Source of the DNA: Haemaphysalis longicornis
Lineage: Eukaryota > Arthropoda > Arachnida > Ixodida > Ixodidae
Length of the DNA: 64,000 bases
Reading direction: 5' to 3'
Assembly (NCBI GenBank): GCA_013339765.2
Contig: CM023452.1
Location: forward strand, 159,038,977 to 159,102,976
Part shown: positions 33,011 to 44,815 of the stretch, piece after piece
How the letters are laid out: each line of letters opens with the position of its first letter
How positions within the stretch are numbered: the first letter of the stretch is position 1
Notes under the pieces: model-generated
Told to the model about the DNA's origin: nothing
Databases searched by the model: none
Seen by the model: the letters and a program-made list of their open reading frames with translations, nothing else
Program-made: the position numbers and the translations under genes

Positions 33011-33710
33011 CATTAGCCATTTTCGTGCATATACCTCATTCAAAGACTATGACCGTTCACTCTGCTCTGTACCTGGTCACCTAATTTCTTTTTTTTATTC
33101 CTTAGCGTCTAGCGTAATACTCGCCCTCATCCCTCCAACCTTTGCTTTTTGAATTCAATTTTATTTCTTTTATTTCTCTCTTTTTTTTTACTTCGCGTGG
33201 TCTTGTGCCCCGTACGTCACTCTAACTTTATCTTTTCGTTTTGAGTTTCAGGACGGCCTGTTCCAGGAATGTTGCGGGGTGACACGTGCCATTTCAGTTG
33301 CCGGGTCATTGCTTTTTTTTTGGTGTGGGTTTATGTGGTTTCCCTACCGTTTTTTTGTGCCTTTGTTTTTTTTTTTCCTGACCTAGTTATTTTTCCCCCC
33401 GTCTCTATCTTTTCTTTTGACCTGAGGCTTGCAGATAGTTTCTGATAAGACCCCACCCTCACCGCCGGGTCTGCTTCCGGCGGTTCTGAGATCCTTTCCC
33501 TAACCCGCGGAGGGTCAATAAACACCCTCTCATCCTCTCTCCAAAAATTCCACGAATATCAACCACCAGCTGACTTCCGTGTGACCTACTTCACGGCTTA
33601 AACTAGACAACCTTCTTGGCCCCTCAATCTCTCCCCCGACACACTCCCAAACAATCAGCTTGCTCAATTTCCCTTCCATGTTTCCTCTCCTTTCACCTGG
33701 GGGCCTACCC

Positions 33711-33720
33711 CTATATAAAC
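33711..33720 (+). promoter_or_regulatory. TATA box in PLE-2 copy b terminal region
   Basis: CTATATAAAC, about 20 bases upstream of the hammerhead-like motif, in the same relative position as in the other two PLE-2 copies. Confidence 0.5.
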
Positions 33721-33738
33721 CCTGCCTGCCAGGGTTGA

Positions 33739-33788
33739 GATTGCCCTCAGGAAAGCAAGTTCTCTTTGCTGAAACGTAGGCCACAATC
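33739..33788 (+). ncRNA. hammerhead-like motif, PLE-2 copy b, core mutated
   Basis: Same layout as copy a, but the core reads CTCAGGA instead of CTGAGGA. The substituted G (G5 of the standard numbering) is invariant in hammerheads, so this copy is predicted inactive. Stem I (GATTG with CAATC), GAAAC and GTA are unchanged. Confidence 0.5.
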
Positions 33789-33820
33789 GTGCTTTTACCT
33801 TGTTCGAAGTTTTTCTTCTT

Positions 33821-33893
33821 ATATATAAAAAATATATATATATAATATAATAATTATATATAAAATATAATATATATATATATATATAATTAT
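33821..33893. repeat. degenerate (TA)n tract, right flank of PLE-2 copy b
   Basis: AT-only sequence of TA and AATA-type units directly following the truncated PLE-2 end. It is less regular than the tracts at 25.2 and 41.9 kb. Confidence 0.85.
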
Positions 33894-36800
33894 AAACAAT
33901 TGTATAAATTTATAAATGGAGTGCAATTTTCAAGAAACTCTCCAAAAAGCTTTTCAAATTGCAAAAAAACTTTGGCCCACCACAGCTTCGTTAACCGATG
34001 CGGTGGAATGCGGAAAGCTTTAGCAAACTTGAGTGTCGCTGTACTTCATGATTTTCTGTGATCATGTCTACCGATAGTGCACTGGTCTTTTTTCGATAAT
34101 TCCCATCGATTCGGGGAAAGTTTTGCGCTGCTTTACAAGAAACCATGCTCGACTCGCTGCTTTAAAACCTCTAAGAAGTAGCTTGTTTTCACTAATCATC
34201 CACAACTCATACTGTAGGGCCTCTATTAAAATTATGGGGTCGGTAAGGACAACGCTTTATCGCAAATGTTGTTACCATTACGAACTTTTCCTGGAATGAA
34301 ATACACTGACCAACATCTCCCTGCGAAGTTACACTTCTGCTTTATAGACACAAATTAAGACACAATAGACACAAACCTAGGCATCTGCTCCATAAGATGG
34401 AACGAAAAAAGGACCCTGATTCCGGCATTACGATATCTACAACCGCAGAAGGTACAGGTTATAAATTCAGTGTGCTTAAATGCCTCAGCCATTTGCCATA
34501 CCTCAAGTTTTTTTCTTGGCAGATTAAAAATCACGGTAATTTTTTTCAATAGTCTCTACACTAGTCCGAAGTAATTGTTTCCAATCACACTGCAACTCCA
34601 CTTTAGGTGTCCCTCTTTGAAGCGTAATTGGTCTGCGTCCTCACTGAAAAACAAAGCTGTTTTTATAAGGCATAAGAAGGTCGGTTACGAATGTCCGGCG
34701 TCTATAATGGAACTGCATAAAACCCGCCACACCTTCATGGTAGACTCAGTGCAAAAAGAATGCGATTTATCTGGTCGGAAGCCTGTGATCGAAATTACTC
34801 TCCATTGGTTTTATTCCCAGGCCCCATAGCAGAAGGAGAATGAAAGTGATGCAGTACCTCGCATTTGGTTGCTCTTGTGTGGTATTTCGTCCCTACACTC
34901 CACGCAAAATCTTTCCCTTTGGTTGTTGCCACCCTGTGCCGACAGCTGTAGGTAATAATTCAGTGTTCACATATTGTTTCTTTTCAATTGTGGACTTCCA
35001 AATTTTAACCTGCCGTTATTTGTACATTGACCAGATACTGTTTAACGCAAAATATACAAAAACAAATGTAATTATATAACCGGTACGTTTTCTTTTTGCG
35101 AAGAAATCCTAGGCGCTGAAACTGACCGATATTTCGAACGGTCAACTTGCATGGTATGTCGAACCCGGTGGCCGTTTGGCAAGGACGAAAGCTCATTGCT
35201 TTTACGTTGTAACATGGCCGTTGAAAACCTGAAAAAAAACGCAGCAAAGAAGAAACCGTTTTTAGATTAGCCACTTGTTTTTTAAGTCACTGATTTTACA
35301 ATGATGAATGCGTTGTTTCCATGGTTATGATACGTTGATTGAATGTGTTATTTTTAAAGTAACAGGTTACGATAAAACGTGTATGCGCTTGCAAACATTT
35401 TGTTTTGTGATTGGGTAAATGCTTCTGCTTCACATCTGTCACGAAAAAATATCAAGCATAATAATAATAACTTGCAACATCTAAGTCATTCGTCGTCTTT
35501 GGGAATTACAGGGCATTCGAACATTCTTGAAAGTAATGTTACCCGGGGGCAAGAGAGTTTAACAAAGAAGCCTAGTGGCTTAAATCCTTGTGAGAACCAG
35601 CGTAAAATGTATTGGACACCCTTTGTGAACGCCGTAGCGGTATTTCAACAGGACGAGACTCAGAAAGCGCCTGTGCAAAGAATCTGCAAATACAGTGCGT
35701 TACGACGGTAATTAAAACTATATCTTTCTTGAGTGAACCGCTGTCGGTTCACGATCAAACTTCACGCGAAGGTCGGACTTTGCAGTCTATTTTGTTTGGC
35801 ACCGGCACAACGACGGTAATAACCTGTGTTTTTTCTGAAAACAAAAAAAAATGTTCTTGCTATGGAAAAAAGTAGGCCGATGTGGACGGGCGATGCAGCT
35901 CAAGCTGAACTTGGAACGAAAGCGCCACCTTGGGTATGCAGAGCGAAACGTACGATGGGGATGCACGCTCCTTCAAAAGCAGGAAGGAGCCCAATTGTGT
36001 AACAAACGATCAGAGAATGTAAAAGCTGATTTTTTGATCACCTGCTTCCTCATATGTCACCTTCCACTGTAGGAAGGAGGCAAATGACGTAGCAGGTGAT
36101 CAGAAAATGTGGAAGCAGGTGATGAAACAAATCGAACGTTTGCTGGCCATGATGAACCGTAGGATATTTTATTATAAATAATGTAAGCTCTTATGCAACT
36201 ATTTGTGATCATCGTAAACCTAGACAAAATATATTTTGTGGTCGTCTGCTACCCCATTTGGCTCTTTCCTACCGTGAATCCCCATCGTCCATTTCTTTCT
36301 GATACCCCAATTAGCACCGTGGTTCCAGGATCACCTTGCTGTGGCCCGCACGTTCAAATCGGCCGCTATTTTTTAATGTACTGTGCTGACTGTACGTGGG
36401 CTGTACGCGTGCTGCCATCTAGCTCAGTGCGTGAGAAATCAACTACGCGCTGCTTTTGCGCGCCATTTTAAAATTTGCCTTAAGTCCATTGAAGTTATTT
36501 TAGATACTTTTACTTTTACCGCTTTACAAATGCATTGAAATTGGTGTTGAATTATTTATTTAGCAGTAAGCGATCATGAACACCTTAGTTTTACTTGAGC
36601 AAGCGTTCATTTTATGTTTGGTTTCACTGGATTCCATTAAAGTTCAATTTATTAGATCTAAAGTTGTGTTCAAATTAATTTATTAGGGCTAAAGCACTGT
36701 CTCCTCGTAACGGGCGGAACTGTATTTGACATTATTATGAGTATTGTTGATCAGTGTTTCACGCATGAAGAACTGTGTGTTTCCCAATGTCTATGGGGGC

Positions 36801-36895
36801 TTTTTTTTCTTGAATGCATGTGTATTCGAAGTGCCTGATTTTGATGTGCGACTTATTTTGTCAGCTGCATATCCCAGCGTTTATTTTTTTTCACC
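33894..36895. other. unrecognised DNA with a short imperfect tandem duplication
   Basis: No coding domain is seen. At about 35983-36030 and 36073-36120 an approximately 45-base segment (AGGAAGGAG...GATCAGAGAATGT) is repeated imperfectly with a 90-base period. GATCACCTGCTTCC and GGAAGCAGGTGATG form an inverted pair at 36037 and 36109. The rest is AT-rich without recognisable features. Confidence 0.35.
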
Positions 36896-36939
36896 CTGTA
36901 TCGGCCCTCACGGGCTAACAGTAATAAATAAATAAATAA

Positions 36940-36975
<36 letters not shown>

Positions 36976-36992
36976 AATAAATAAATAAATAA
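36896..36992 (+). mobile_element. LINE 3' terminus with (AATA)n tail
   Basis: TGTATCGGCCCTCACGGGCT (a small GGCCC-TCAC-GGGCT hairpin) followed by AACAGTAATAAATAAATAA and more AATA units to 36992. A hairpin followed by a tetranucleotide tail is a typical 3' end of arthropod non-LTR retrotransposons. No coding part is recognisable upstream, so the length of the insertion is unknown. Confidence 0.55.
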
Positions 36993-37779
36993 ATTGTACT
37001 AGGTATTTTTGAGTGTGTTTCCCGCAGGTACTCTTACGATGAACGGACGTAAAATGAGATTTTTCGCAAGCAACGAAGCATCGAATAGCCGCCACTGAAA
37101 TATTCTGTTTAAACTACAGCATAATTGCCACCTGCATTTTTCAGCAGAATGAAATCAAGACACTTGCCCAGGCTTTCAGAAAAATAACCGGCTTCTAGGT
37201 GCCGTAACCCCAGCTGCTCGCAGCGCAAAGTTACCGTGCTGACGCTGCGACAATTTTCTTTGTTTACAGCTTCACAGCTCGCGAAATGCGTGCTCTTTAA
37301 TTAGGGGTAATATCTCATTTTATTTCTTCTTTCGTGCACTGCACGCTTTTGTGCAATGTATTGCACATGCATTAGAAGACGAAGGCAAAATCCTACATTA
37401 TTGAAACTTTTTATTGTGATATGCTCGGGGCAGTGGCCTTATAAATACCTTTTCGTATACTGCTGCAACGATATAAGTATAAGGCTTCATCCCTGCACTG
37501 CTGCGACGATATATCAGAAAAAAGTTCATTTTTAGATCTATATATTGCTTTATACCCCAATCTTGAAGCAATATTAAGACCACCACTGTTTTCTTTATTT
37601 TCTTCAACCAATGCTAACAAAACAGATTTTCTTATCCTTGATGCAGTGATCTGTCCTTCACAAAGACGTTGTGCTAGGCATTTCTTTTTCTTAAATTTTT
37701 TCAAGGACATCATTTAAAGTGGAAAATAATCAAGATACGGGTACCTTCTGTTCGTTTCCCGCATCGTCCGATGTAGTTT
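36993..37779. other. unrecognised DNA
   Basis: No supported feature. Two overlapping minus-strand open frames (37398-37713) have no recognisable similarity. Confidence 0.35.
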
Positions 37780-38022
37780 TTTAGCTCATTTTATGGCTAA
37801 AATCTTGGTCAGGATTGGAATCCATTATTCCTGCCAAAATAAAACGAGTATCGAAAGAGCTATCCTCTGTTCCAGTAGAAACGATCAACAAACTTTTTGA
37901 AAAAGGTATGTTTCTGAACTAGCTTAAGAAAGGAAGAATAACACCGTTTTTAAAAAAAGGCGATAAGGAACGTATTGACAATGTCCAATATATTGGATAC
38001 CGGGATGCTACCAGGTCTTTTT
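37780..38022 (+). pseudogene. LINE reverse transcriptase fragment (Jockey/CR1-like)
   Basis: The plus strand encodes, with at least one frame change and one stop, GIP-AKI-LKELSSVPVETINKLFEKG, then LKKGRITPFLKKGDKERIDN and QYIGY. This matches the RT block that reads N-x-S-L-x-x-G...WK-x-A-x-V-x-P-I-x-K-K-G-D...N-Y-R-P-I-S in Jockey/CR1-type LINEs. Only about 80 residues survive. Confidence 0.6.
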
Positions 38023-38480
38023 TTCCTCCGAAGCACGTATGATGACGTACAAGAGATAATGCGCTAAAACTGATGTGCGAAGATGTTATATTAACTCAAA
38101 AGGTAAAGTAGTGGAGAAAGGACACAAAAACATTACACTGCTCACCAAATATTTACCTCTGGTGTTCTCTTCCTGTGGACAATGTCGAAACAAAATCTGC
38201 CTTTTTAACGGCAAAAAAATTCGGCATATGGGGTTAAAAACTTTGTTTTTATGTGGTAACCTGAAGTCTGTAACTGGTAGCGTGAGCAGTATCTGCCGGC
38301 CCTAGGAAGTGGCTACTGCTCTTTTATTGGGGCTTTCCTGAAGATATTCGAGCCATCCTTTGATGCAGTTACCACTTGGCGTCTACCTCATTCTTCATTT
38401 CGTTCTGCTTCGTCCGAGAGGCCGCGAGAGTCTAAGCAACAGACTGCTGACACTTCAAAAAATTGCTTCAGCAGTTGTTC
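38023..38480. other. unrecognised DNA between LINE and PLE-4 fragments
   Basis: It contains a 76-codon frame with cysteines (SSCGQCRNKICLF) at 38075-38305, which I cannot assign. It could be the decayed N-terminal region of PLE-4. Confidence 0.3.
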
Positions 38481-40330
38481 AAGCAATTTGTGGAAAGTTT
38501 TGTTGAAACCAGATGAAGCTGCAACTATCCGCAGCCTAAGAAATTATCCTCCTTTCTGACAAAGAAAAGTGTACAGTCGGGCTTCACCGGCAAGCCTACA
38601 AAATCTAAGTTCAACACCTCCTCGCTTGCTCAAAGTACGAGAAACTGCAAAAAGACCCACCTTCACTAGTTTAAAGGCAGCTGAACAAAATTTAGGCCAA
38701 CATTTTTAAGAAGTACCCCGATGTCCGAAGCCTGTATCTACGACTCATCTGCAGGAATGGCTGAGAGCCTGGTTTTTATGGGCAGCACAAAATTTCTGAA
38801 TACAAAGTGCCCCTCCGGACTGTTGTCTTGTTTACAAATTCACCACTTCGAGCCTTGTTCAACTTGCTTCATAGGTTCTCTCCCCTCTCGTCGGCAATAC
38901 TTCCACCTGCGTAAAGAGCGCCTGCCACTTTGTCAGACTTGTTTACGAACTATCGATTCACTGTCCGGGCAGACCCTTCTGTTTTGACGCCGTGCCGCTT
39001 TTCATCAGCGTCCCTCTTTCCTTGGCCGTCGCCAACGCCAGAACTGCCCTCGAGAAAGATTACAGCTCCAGCACCTGCCTCAGCTTCGATGAAATAGCGA
39101 AACTTCTGCAGTTGTGTCTGCAGAGATCATATTTCTGCTACAAGCAGGTAAAGTTCTAGCAAGCGAGCGGAACTGCGATGGGGGCTCTATTTCCGTAACC
39201 ACAGCGAATATGGTAGTAGAAAGACTTGAAAATACCGCTCCGCATAATTTCCCCGAAAAGACTATAGGTTTCTCCCATACGTGGACCACTCTTTTTGTAT
39301 CTTCATGGAAACAACAGCACACAACTTCTTGTTGCAGCGAAATTCGACCGAACCAGCCATCGAAGTCACCATGGGAAAAGAAACAGATAGCACGTTACCA
39401 TTCCAGACGTTTGGATAAAAAGACAGCCAGGTCGACTAAATTTCCTAGTGCACATAAAACGCGTCCCTACCGGCCGCTACCTAATATTCCATTTCTTCCT
39501 CCGAAATCATTCTTCCTCCGAATTCACCGAAATCATTAGTAGCCGCAGCTCTTTTGCTTAGACCTAGAAGTGTATGCTCAACAGAAGACGACCGGGAGAA
39601 AGAAAAGAAAGCCGCAATCGCTGACCTGAATAAAAACGAATAAACGAGCAACTTCACACGGCGCGTCAAATACCGTCTCCCCCGATAGATCTGCGTCCAA
39701 GAAGAGGCCGCTTTGTTGACGTTGCCGGTCAACAATCCCTTTCCTGCCTCCGCCGTTACCCCACCCCTTATGCGCCAGCCGATCTACCCGTATTTTCCTA
39801 CCCTATCTTAAAGTAACGAATGACACATTATCCAGCATGCTTCGGAAGGAAGGCGTTTTCATCTCCCACAAGCCAGTGTCAATTCTTGGACGGCTGATGC
39901 CCCTACCGAAACAGCGGCCGCCAAAATAACAAAGCCCAAGGTCTCGTCTACAATTATTCTTGCGCACAATAATACCACACTAGTTAGGTTGTCGAGACGG
40001 GGAACTTTCCAAAAAAGAACTTTCCACAACATTCCACAACACACTGCACGGAACTTCCGACCTGCCTCCGAAAACCGAAAAACGACGTCCGCAAGTCGGA
40101 AATTCCGTGCAGTGAATTGACAGGACACTGCTAGATCAGCTGACCACAGGAATAACTTGAACGACAAGCAGGTGATTTGCTCTGAAAACTTACTCAGTAA
40201 GGATAATACTTTAGTCACGGCACATACAGAGAAATCAGGAAGGCCTGAACAGATCCGTTGGTGCCCTTCTCATCATCTACGTCCTCGGGCTCCGACGCGC
40301 AATTGGAAGATGCCAAGTAGAAAGAAAAAG
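38481..40330 (+). pseudogene. PLE-4: heavily decayed Penelope-like RT + GIY-YIG
   Basis: Collinear remnants of a fourth PLE lineage lie on the plus strand in shifting frames: YEKLQKDPPSLV, IFKKYPDVRSLYLRLICRN, VLFTNSPLRALFNLLHRF, LSPLVGNTST, FTVRAD, DAVPLFISVPLSLAV, ALEKDY, LQLCLQRSYF, SVTTANMVVERLEN (B motif region), TEPAIEVTMGKETDSTLPF, RSVCSTEDDREKEKKAAIADL, LRKEGVFISHKPVSILGRLM, and a GIY-YIG trace with VVETGNFPK followed by NDVRKSEIPCSEL. The RT catalytic box is not recognisable. The order and spacing match a full-length PLE protein, so this is an old, nearly complete copy. Confidence 0.75.
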
Positions 40331-40419
40331 GGCCCATCTCCCCGCGAGGGGGACTTGAGTAAATGCGTCACATGGGGGGTGGGTGTACTTCGTTAAAATA
40401 ACTAAATTTTCAAACGCCC

Positions 40420-41030
40420 TTCAAACGTAAACAATATACTGCGGAAGTACTACCCCATTTTAGCCAGTGACGACCGACTTAAAAAGACCTTCCCGGAAAC
40501 ACCAAGGGTTACCTACCGGAGAAACAGGAATCTAAGATATTTTAGTGCATGCTAAAACAGGGCCTTCAAAGCAACCAGTCATAGCCAGCGGCTCCCGCCC
40601 CAGATGCAAGACTTGTAGGCACCTGCAAACAGACTGCGTTGTAAAAAGCACAGCCAGTAATTATGTCCACAAGATTAATTCAAGTTTTACGTGCACTTCA
40701 TCCAACATTGTGTATATGTTGGAATGCTCAATGTGCCACAAACAGTATATAGGTGAAACGAGCCAACCTATGAGCCTACGGCTTAATGGTCACCGGGCAG
40801 ATACTCTTAGCAAATCCTCCATAGCTGTAGCGCAGCATTTCAACCAACCAGGCCACAATTTTGATGACCTTAAGTTGTATATACTTCAGTAAAATTTTAA
40901 GTCTCCTAGGGACAGGAAATACCGAGAATCCTACTTAATTCACAAATTCAACTCCATGGAACCTGCTGGAATTAATGCGTCTAAGGGCAACTTGGAATCC
41001 TTGCGATATTCACCGGGAATACAGCATTAG
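40420..41030 (+). pseudogene. PLE-2 copy c GIY-YIG region
   Basis: An open stretch at 40545-40892 encodes HAKTGPSKQPVIAS, RPRCKTCRHLQTDC, YVHKINSSFTCTSSNIVYML, CSMCHKQYIGETSQ and RLNGHRADT, ending LYILQ and TAA. A small deletion around 40535 shifts the frame relative to copies a and b. The stop differs from theirs: CAG is retained and the next TCA became TAA. The reading frame lacks all RT motifs because of truncation. Confidence 0.9.
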
Positions 41031-41740
41031 GCATTTTCATGCATATACCTCATCCAAAGTCTATGACCGTTCACTCTGCTCTGCACCTGGTCACCTAATT
41101 TCTTTTCTTTTTTTTTCATTCCTTAGCGTCTAGCTTAATACTCGCCCTCATGCCTCCAACTTTTGCTTTTGGAATTCAATTTTATTTATTTAATTTATCC
41201 TTTTTTTTACTCCGCGTGGTCTTGTGCCACGTACGTCACTCTAACTTTATCTTTTCGTTTTTGAGTTTCAGGACAGGCCTGTTCAAGGAATGTTGCCGTG
41301 GGTGACACGTGCCATTTCAGTTGCCGGGTCATTGCTTTTTCTTTAGTGTGTGGGTTTATGTGGTTTCCCTCCCTGTTTTCTTCTCCTTTTTTTTCTTTTT
41401 CCTTGACCTAGTTAGTTTTCCCCCGTCTCTATCTTTTCTTTTGACCTGAGGCTTGCAGATAGTTTCTGATAAGGACCCCACCCTCACCGCCTGGTCTGCT
41501 TCCGGCGGTTCTGATATCCTTTCCCTATACCCCGCGGCGGGTCAATAAGCACCCTCTCATCCTTTCTGTCCAAAAATTCCAGGAATATCAACCATCAGCT
41601 GACTTCCGTGTGACCTACTTCGCGGCTTAAACTAGACAACCTTCTTGGCCCCTCAATCTCTCCCCCGACACACTCCGAAACCAATCAGCTTGCTCAATTT
41701 CCCTTCCATCTTTCCCTCTCCTTTCACCTGGGGTCCTACC

Positions 41741-41750
41741 CCTATATAAA
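41741..41750 (+). promoter_or_regulatory. TATA box in PLE-2 copy c terminal region
   Basis: CCTATATAAA, about 22 bases before stem I of the hammerhead-like motif at 41770. This is the spacing expected for transcription to start at or near the ribozyme's 5' edge. Confidence 0.5.
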
Positions 41751-41769
41751 CCCTGCCTGCCAGGCGAGA

Positions 41770-41819
41770 GATTGCCCTGAGGAAAGCAAGTTCTCTTTGC
41801 TGAAACGTAGGCCACAATC
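41770..41819 (+). ncRNA. hammerhead-ribozyme-like motif, PLE-2 copy c
   Basis: GATTGCC, CTGAGGA, hairpin AGCAAG/CTTTGCT, GAAAC, GTA, GGCCACAATC in order. All hammerhead core positions are intact, stem I pairs (GATTG with CAATC, CC with GG), and GUA is the predicted cleavage triplet. The extra A before stem II and very short stem III are as in copy a. Short stem III hammerheads in retroelements often need dimers or additional contacts. Confidence 0.6.
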
Positions 41820-41886
41820 GTGCTTTTACCTTGTTCGAAGTTTTTTCTTCTCTTGTGTTCTCTACCATCTTCAAAGTTCTACTACT

Positions 41887-43104
<1,218 letters not shown>

Positions 43105-43333
43105 CTGACGAACGATTCTTTGAAGGTGATATTTCAGAGACCCAGCCCCCAATTTTGGGCATTTCGGCTAGCCCTAAACTGCCCTTATCTCAAAATTATT
43201 AACTAGTTCGACTCCCAGTTAACAAGGTAACACTTTACCCCTCCGCCGCCAATGGAACATTCAAAATCACAGTTGATCGTTGTTTGTAGGTCCCTTATTC
43301 ACGTACGTTGCCCCTAGTAGTTTTTAATTAAAG

Positions 43334-43566
43334 AGTGATGGGAAGGTATAACGCACCGACACAAAGCAGACGATGAGGCGCGCCGCAGTGGAGGGCTCCG
43401 GATTAATTTTGAGCGAGTGGTGATATTTAACGTGCGCCGAAATCTTGAATACACGGGAGGTTTTGCTTTTCGCCTCCATCAGAAAAGCAGCCGCCGCGGC
43501 CGGGCATCGAACCTGCGACCTCGTGATGAGCAGCGCAACACCTTAGCCACTCAGCTACCGCGGCGC
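43334..43566 (-). mobile_element. full-length tRNA-derived SINE with 13-bp target duplication
   Basis: Minus-strand SINE of about 233 bp. The head reads CGCGGTAGCTCAGTGGCTAA (A box), then GGTCGCAGGTTCGATGCCC (B box). The body contains GATTTCGGCGCACG and AAAATTAATCCGGAG. TTTTTAATTAAAG occurs at both 43321-43333 and 43567-43579, a perfect target-site duplication. This shows retroposition and defines the ends. The 18571-18734 fragment belongs to the same family. Confidence 0.9.
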
Positions 43567-43579
43567 TTTTTAATTAAAG

Positions 43580-44009
43580 CATTTACAGAAAAAACATCGA
43601 GGCGATGTGCAATCTGTAGTACTTTTGGCTGGTTGTACGTATTTCGGGCTTTGGTCTTAAAGCAAGTCGGCCTACCTGCACTCTTTTTGTATTCGTAAGT
43701 CACGAGCTTTCCATTTGGAGACCAATAAGTTCTTTCCTTTAGCTCCGCATCCATTTGGTATATATAAAAGCACACGTCCTTAAGTCGTTCATTTTCCCTC
43801 AAACGTAGCTGTGGCTACTCTGTCCTTCATTAGTAGGTTCCCAGCAGCACCTCTCGCATACTCCGGTGAATTCCTCGGGTGTTCGTCGACGCGCTCGGCG
43901 GTAAGAAATATGCCGTTTTAAGCGATGTTTTTCGGCAAAACGGAACTGCTAAAATCATAGCTTATAAATACCGGTAGAAAAATCTCGACCTTGTGCAAAA
44001 TTTCTGATC
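43580..44009. other. unrecognised DNA; minus-strand open frame
   Basis: A minus-strand frame (43802-43551, 83 codons, MRENERLKDVCFYIYQMDAE) extends into the SINE and has no recognised domain. No other feature is seen before the piggyBac relic. Confidence 0.35.
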
Positions 44010-44815
44010 TTTCACACAGTTTTGGGCCTCCTTGAATGCAGTGATGGTCATTCTGACTCTCACTGGCCGGGGCATCCTAGTGGCAGGGACTGTCCGCACA
44101 AACAGGAAAGACTTGCCTTTGGAGTTGAAACGAAACAACAGGCTAAAAAAGGGAGAGTACCTGTGGCGATTGAAAGTCAGGTCACAGCATATCAGTGGCA
44201 TGATAGTAAAGATGTTCAGTTTTTGTGGAATTTCCATGATCCAACGGATACAGTGTAAGTGTCAAGGAAGCTTGCTAATGCTTCTTTGGTAGCTGTCACC
44301 TGCCCAAAAGTACAGGCAGAATGCGGCATGTGGATAAGAGGAGTCGACAAATTCGACCAGAAAAGAAATGCCTACGCGTCTGATAGGCGTTCCAAGAAGT
44401 CCTGGTATCGGATATTCTATTTTCTTTTTGATGCTTCGGTCGTCCATGCGTTCATACAGAACAGCGCCAATAATGTCATAAGATACTTGTGGTTTCAACT
44501 TGTCCTGGGATGCCAGCTCATAAATTAACAGAGATTCCGGCACTACACAAGCAGTGGACCATTCCGAAAGAAAAAGGAGGGGCGAAAGAACGGCCAGAAG
44601 ATGGTTGGAGTGTCAGAAGAAATACGATTCACAGGCAGCGGTCACAATCTGCAAAATGTGCCTAAAAGGCGAAGGTGCAGGTGGTGCTCAACCACAGGGA
44701 ATGAGGTCCGCACGAAGTTTGTCTGTGGGGCGTCCAAGTTGCCCTCTGTGCCACTTGGTTTGGTGCCTTGCACGCAAAATAGACATGCGAATGCTTTCAG
44801 CAAGGTGCCTTCATG
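44010..44815 (+). pseudogene. piggyBac-like transposase, C-terminal half, broken
   Basis: In three plus-strand frames one reads GILVAGTVRTNRKDLPLELK (about 44065-44130), AYQWHDSKDVQFLWNFHDPT (44185-44250), LVAVTCPKVQAE, RGVDKFDQKRNAY (44340-44380), then WYRIFYFLFDASVVHAFIQN (44402-44465). These are the conserved blocks of piggyBac (DDE_Tnp_1_7) transposases, including the VDKFDQ segment that contains a catalytic Asp. Further on, KRRRCRWCSTT and TKFVCGASKLP with LVPC (44650-44795) match the C-terminal zinc ribbon. The N-terminal half, with the first catalytic Asp residues, is missing. Frameshifts and stops make it inactive. Possible terminal repeats were not identified. Confidence 0.85.

Larger units (their letters stand above)
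27898..33820 (+). mobile_element. PLE-2 copy b, interrupted by nested PLE-3
   Basis: The plus-strand copy begins at the RT B motif (GTSMGTPLAPTYANIF) at 27898 and runs to 28499. It is then split by PLE-3 (28500-32410) and resumes at 32411 with VNNILRKYYPIL, continuing to 33820, where (TA)-rich sequence starts. The reading frame on either side of PLE-3 joins in the order seen uninterrupted in copy a. The last approximately 45 bases of the PLE-2 3' end present in copies a and c are absent here. Confidence 0.9.

Noticed and set aside
43500..43566. A functional tRNA gene on the minus strand
   Set aside because: It is the head of a 233-bp SINE with a target-site duplication.
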